Shown piece after piece: positions 23,308 to 23,917 of a DNA stretch of 23,917 bases (its first letter is position 1; every line of letters begins with the position of its first letter). The stretch is taken from NCBI GenBank assembly GCA_003483885.1, contig DMXI01000666.1, forward strand, positions 1 through 23,917. The letters are read 5' to 3'. Position numbers and translations under genes: made by a program. The stretch is from Microscillaceae bacterium. Its GTDB lineage: Bacteria > Bacteroidota > Bacteroidia > Cytophagales > Microscillaceae. The notes under the pieces are model-generated. The model worked only from the letters and a program-made list of their open reading frames with translations. It did no database searches and was not told the DNA's origin.

Positions 23308-23577
23308 CCTCAAATGATTCCGATAAATTTGAAAAAGCATTGTTCACTTGCCTTTTGATTGATAACCAGATTGTTAAAATATTTTTGTTCACTGAATACG
23401 CTTTCTTAATGCGTTGTTTGAGACCTCTAAAACTCAGAAGGATACATTTTAATTTCGTGAAAACCCATCTTTTGATTAAGCGTTTTTATCAAATTATAAT
23501 AGACTTATTTAGCTGCGTGATATGTTTTCCCCACATAGGAAAATAGAGAAAGTATTGTTTTTTAAATGAATAAATGA
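23308..23577. other. Non-coding region beyond the array promoter
   Basis: AT-rich, with one 68-codon open frame on the plus strand that shows no recognisable motif. Nothing else supported. Confidence 0.35.
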
Positions 23578-23721
23578 GATAGATTCTTCTATGATGCAGG
23601 GTATTATAAACACATAGAAAACTTGCTGATGGGAATCATTCACCCTGGGGAGGTGATAGAGGTTTTTCCAGGTTTTTTTCGGAGTGTAGATAAAACTACT
23701 TATACGTTTGAAAAAGAATAA
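23578..23721 (+). pseudogene. 47-codon coding remnant of unknown origin
   Basis: Open frame directly after a TGA at 23575-23577, without an upstream ATG, reading YYKHIENLLMGIIHPGEVIE and then VFPGFFRSVDKTTYTFEKE before the TAA at 23719-23721. The Gly/Pro/aromatic pattern looks like real protein and unlike its surroundings. The first internal Met would leave only 30 residues, so I read it as the 3' end of a lost gene. HPGEVI recalls HigA-type antitoxins, but the rest does not fit. Confidence 0.3.
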
Positions 23722-23813
23722 GAGATTTTCTTTATAAAATACTTTTCAATCCCTTAAGTCAAATACTCAGGTTTATAATCAATATTTTGTTTTTTTGGAT
23801 AGACCTCTTCAAG

Positions 23814-23881
23814 TCTTTGGTTTTAGTGTAGTGAGACCAAAGAAGGCATTGTATGGTCTCACTATCGGTAAGACCATACAA
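23814..23881. repeat. Three overlapping inverted repeats (mutually exclusive hairpins)
   Basis: Pair A: TCTTTGGT (23814-23821) with ACCAAAGA (23836-23843). Pair B: TAGTGAGACC (23829-23838) with GGTCTCACTA (23855-23864). Pair C: TTGTATGGTCT (23849-23859) with AGACCATACAA (23871-23881). All arms are perfect. A overlaps B by 3 nt and B overlaps C by 5 nt, so forming B excludes A and C. No coding frame covers the region. Confidence 0.6.
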
Positions 23882-23917
23882 GAAGTGGAAATTTTAGAAT
23901 AGTTGCAGAAATGCAAA

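Noticed and set aside
23340..23546. 68-codon plus-strand frame that might be a transposase fragment
   Set aside because: Composition follows the AT-rich background and no transposase motif or terminal repeats are present.
1..23917. CRISPR array, tRNA or rRNA
   Set aside because: No regularly spaced repeats and no tRNA- or rRNA-like sequence were found on reading through the window.

Overview
The window looks like chromosome from a Bacteroidota bacterium, probably a marine Cytophagales-type gliding bacterium. Evidence: two secreted metalloproteases end in type IX secretion (T9SS) sorting domains; a DUF3127 gene and a LytTR regulator are present; Shine-Dalgarno sequences are weak or absent; and several start regions carry the Bacteroidota -7 promoter motif TAnnTTTG. 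No rRNA, tRNA, CRISPR array, integrase or intact transposase was seen.

Region 1 (1-7738) is mixed housekeeping and envelope genes: the 3' end of a DUF3127 gene with an SSB-like acidic tip, a secreted protein of unknown role, an AcpH-type acyl-carrier-protein phosphodiesterase (TTG start), a metallo-beta-lactamase-fold lipoprotein, a secreted acetyl-xylan-esterase-like hydrolase, an M19 (membrane dipeptidase-like) metallopeptidase, a membrane protein and a small unknown protein. Region 2 (7739-13091) has a tandem pair of M43 metalloproteases exported by T9SS, an orphan LytTR response regulator, a 546-bp non-coding stretch, and a ScyD/ScyE-like beta-propeller lipoprotein.

Region 3 (13910-23112, all minus strand) is the most unusual part: eleven consecutive genes without signal peptides. 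Six encode DUF2589 paralogues (two at the promoter-proximal end, four at the distal end, the last two with a long shared C-terminal extension). Three encode a second paralogous family that starts with a similar helix and has the same Pro-containing strand motif. One is an orphan protein, and the last is a Q-rich coiled-coil protein with a four-cysteine zinc ribbon. The array is probably transcribed from a predicted promoter at 23247-23254. Just upstream of it are two 9-bp direct repeats spaced exactly 21 bp apart, in the position expected for an activator that replaces the -33 element. The pattern suggests co-produced paralogous subunits of one cytoplasmic assembly; the function is unknown to me.

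Both flanks of the array are about 0.8 kb long, gene-poor and carry apparent coding relics: a frameshifted ribbon-helix-helix-like remnant at 13673-13829 and a 47-codon remnant at 23578-23721. Near the right end (23814-23881) three overlapping inverted repeats can form mutually exclusive hairpins.
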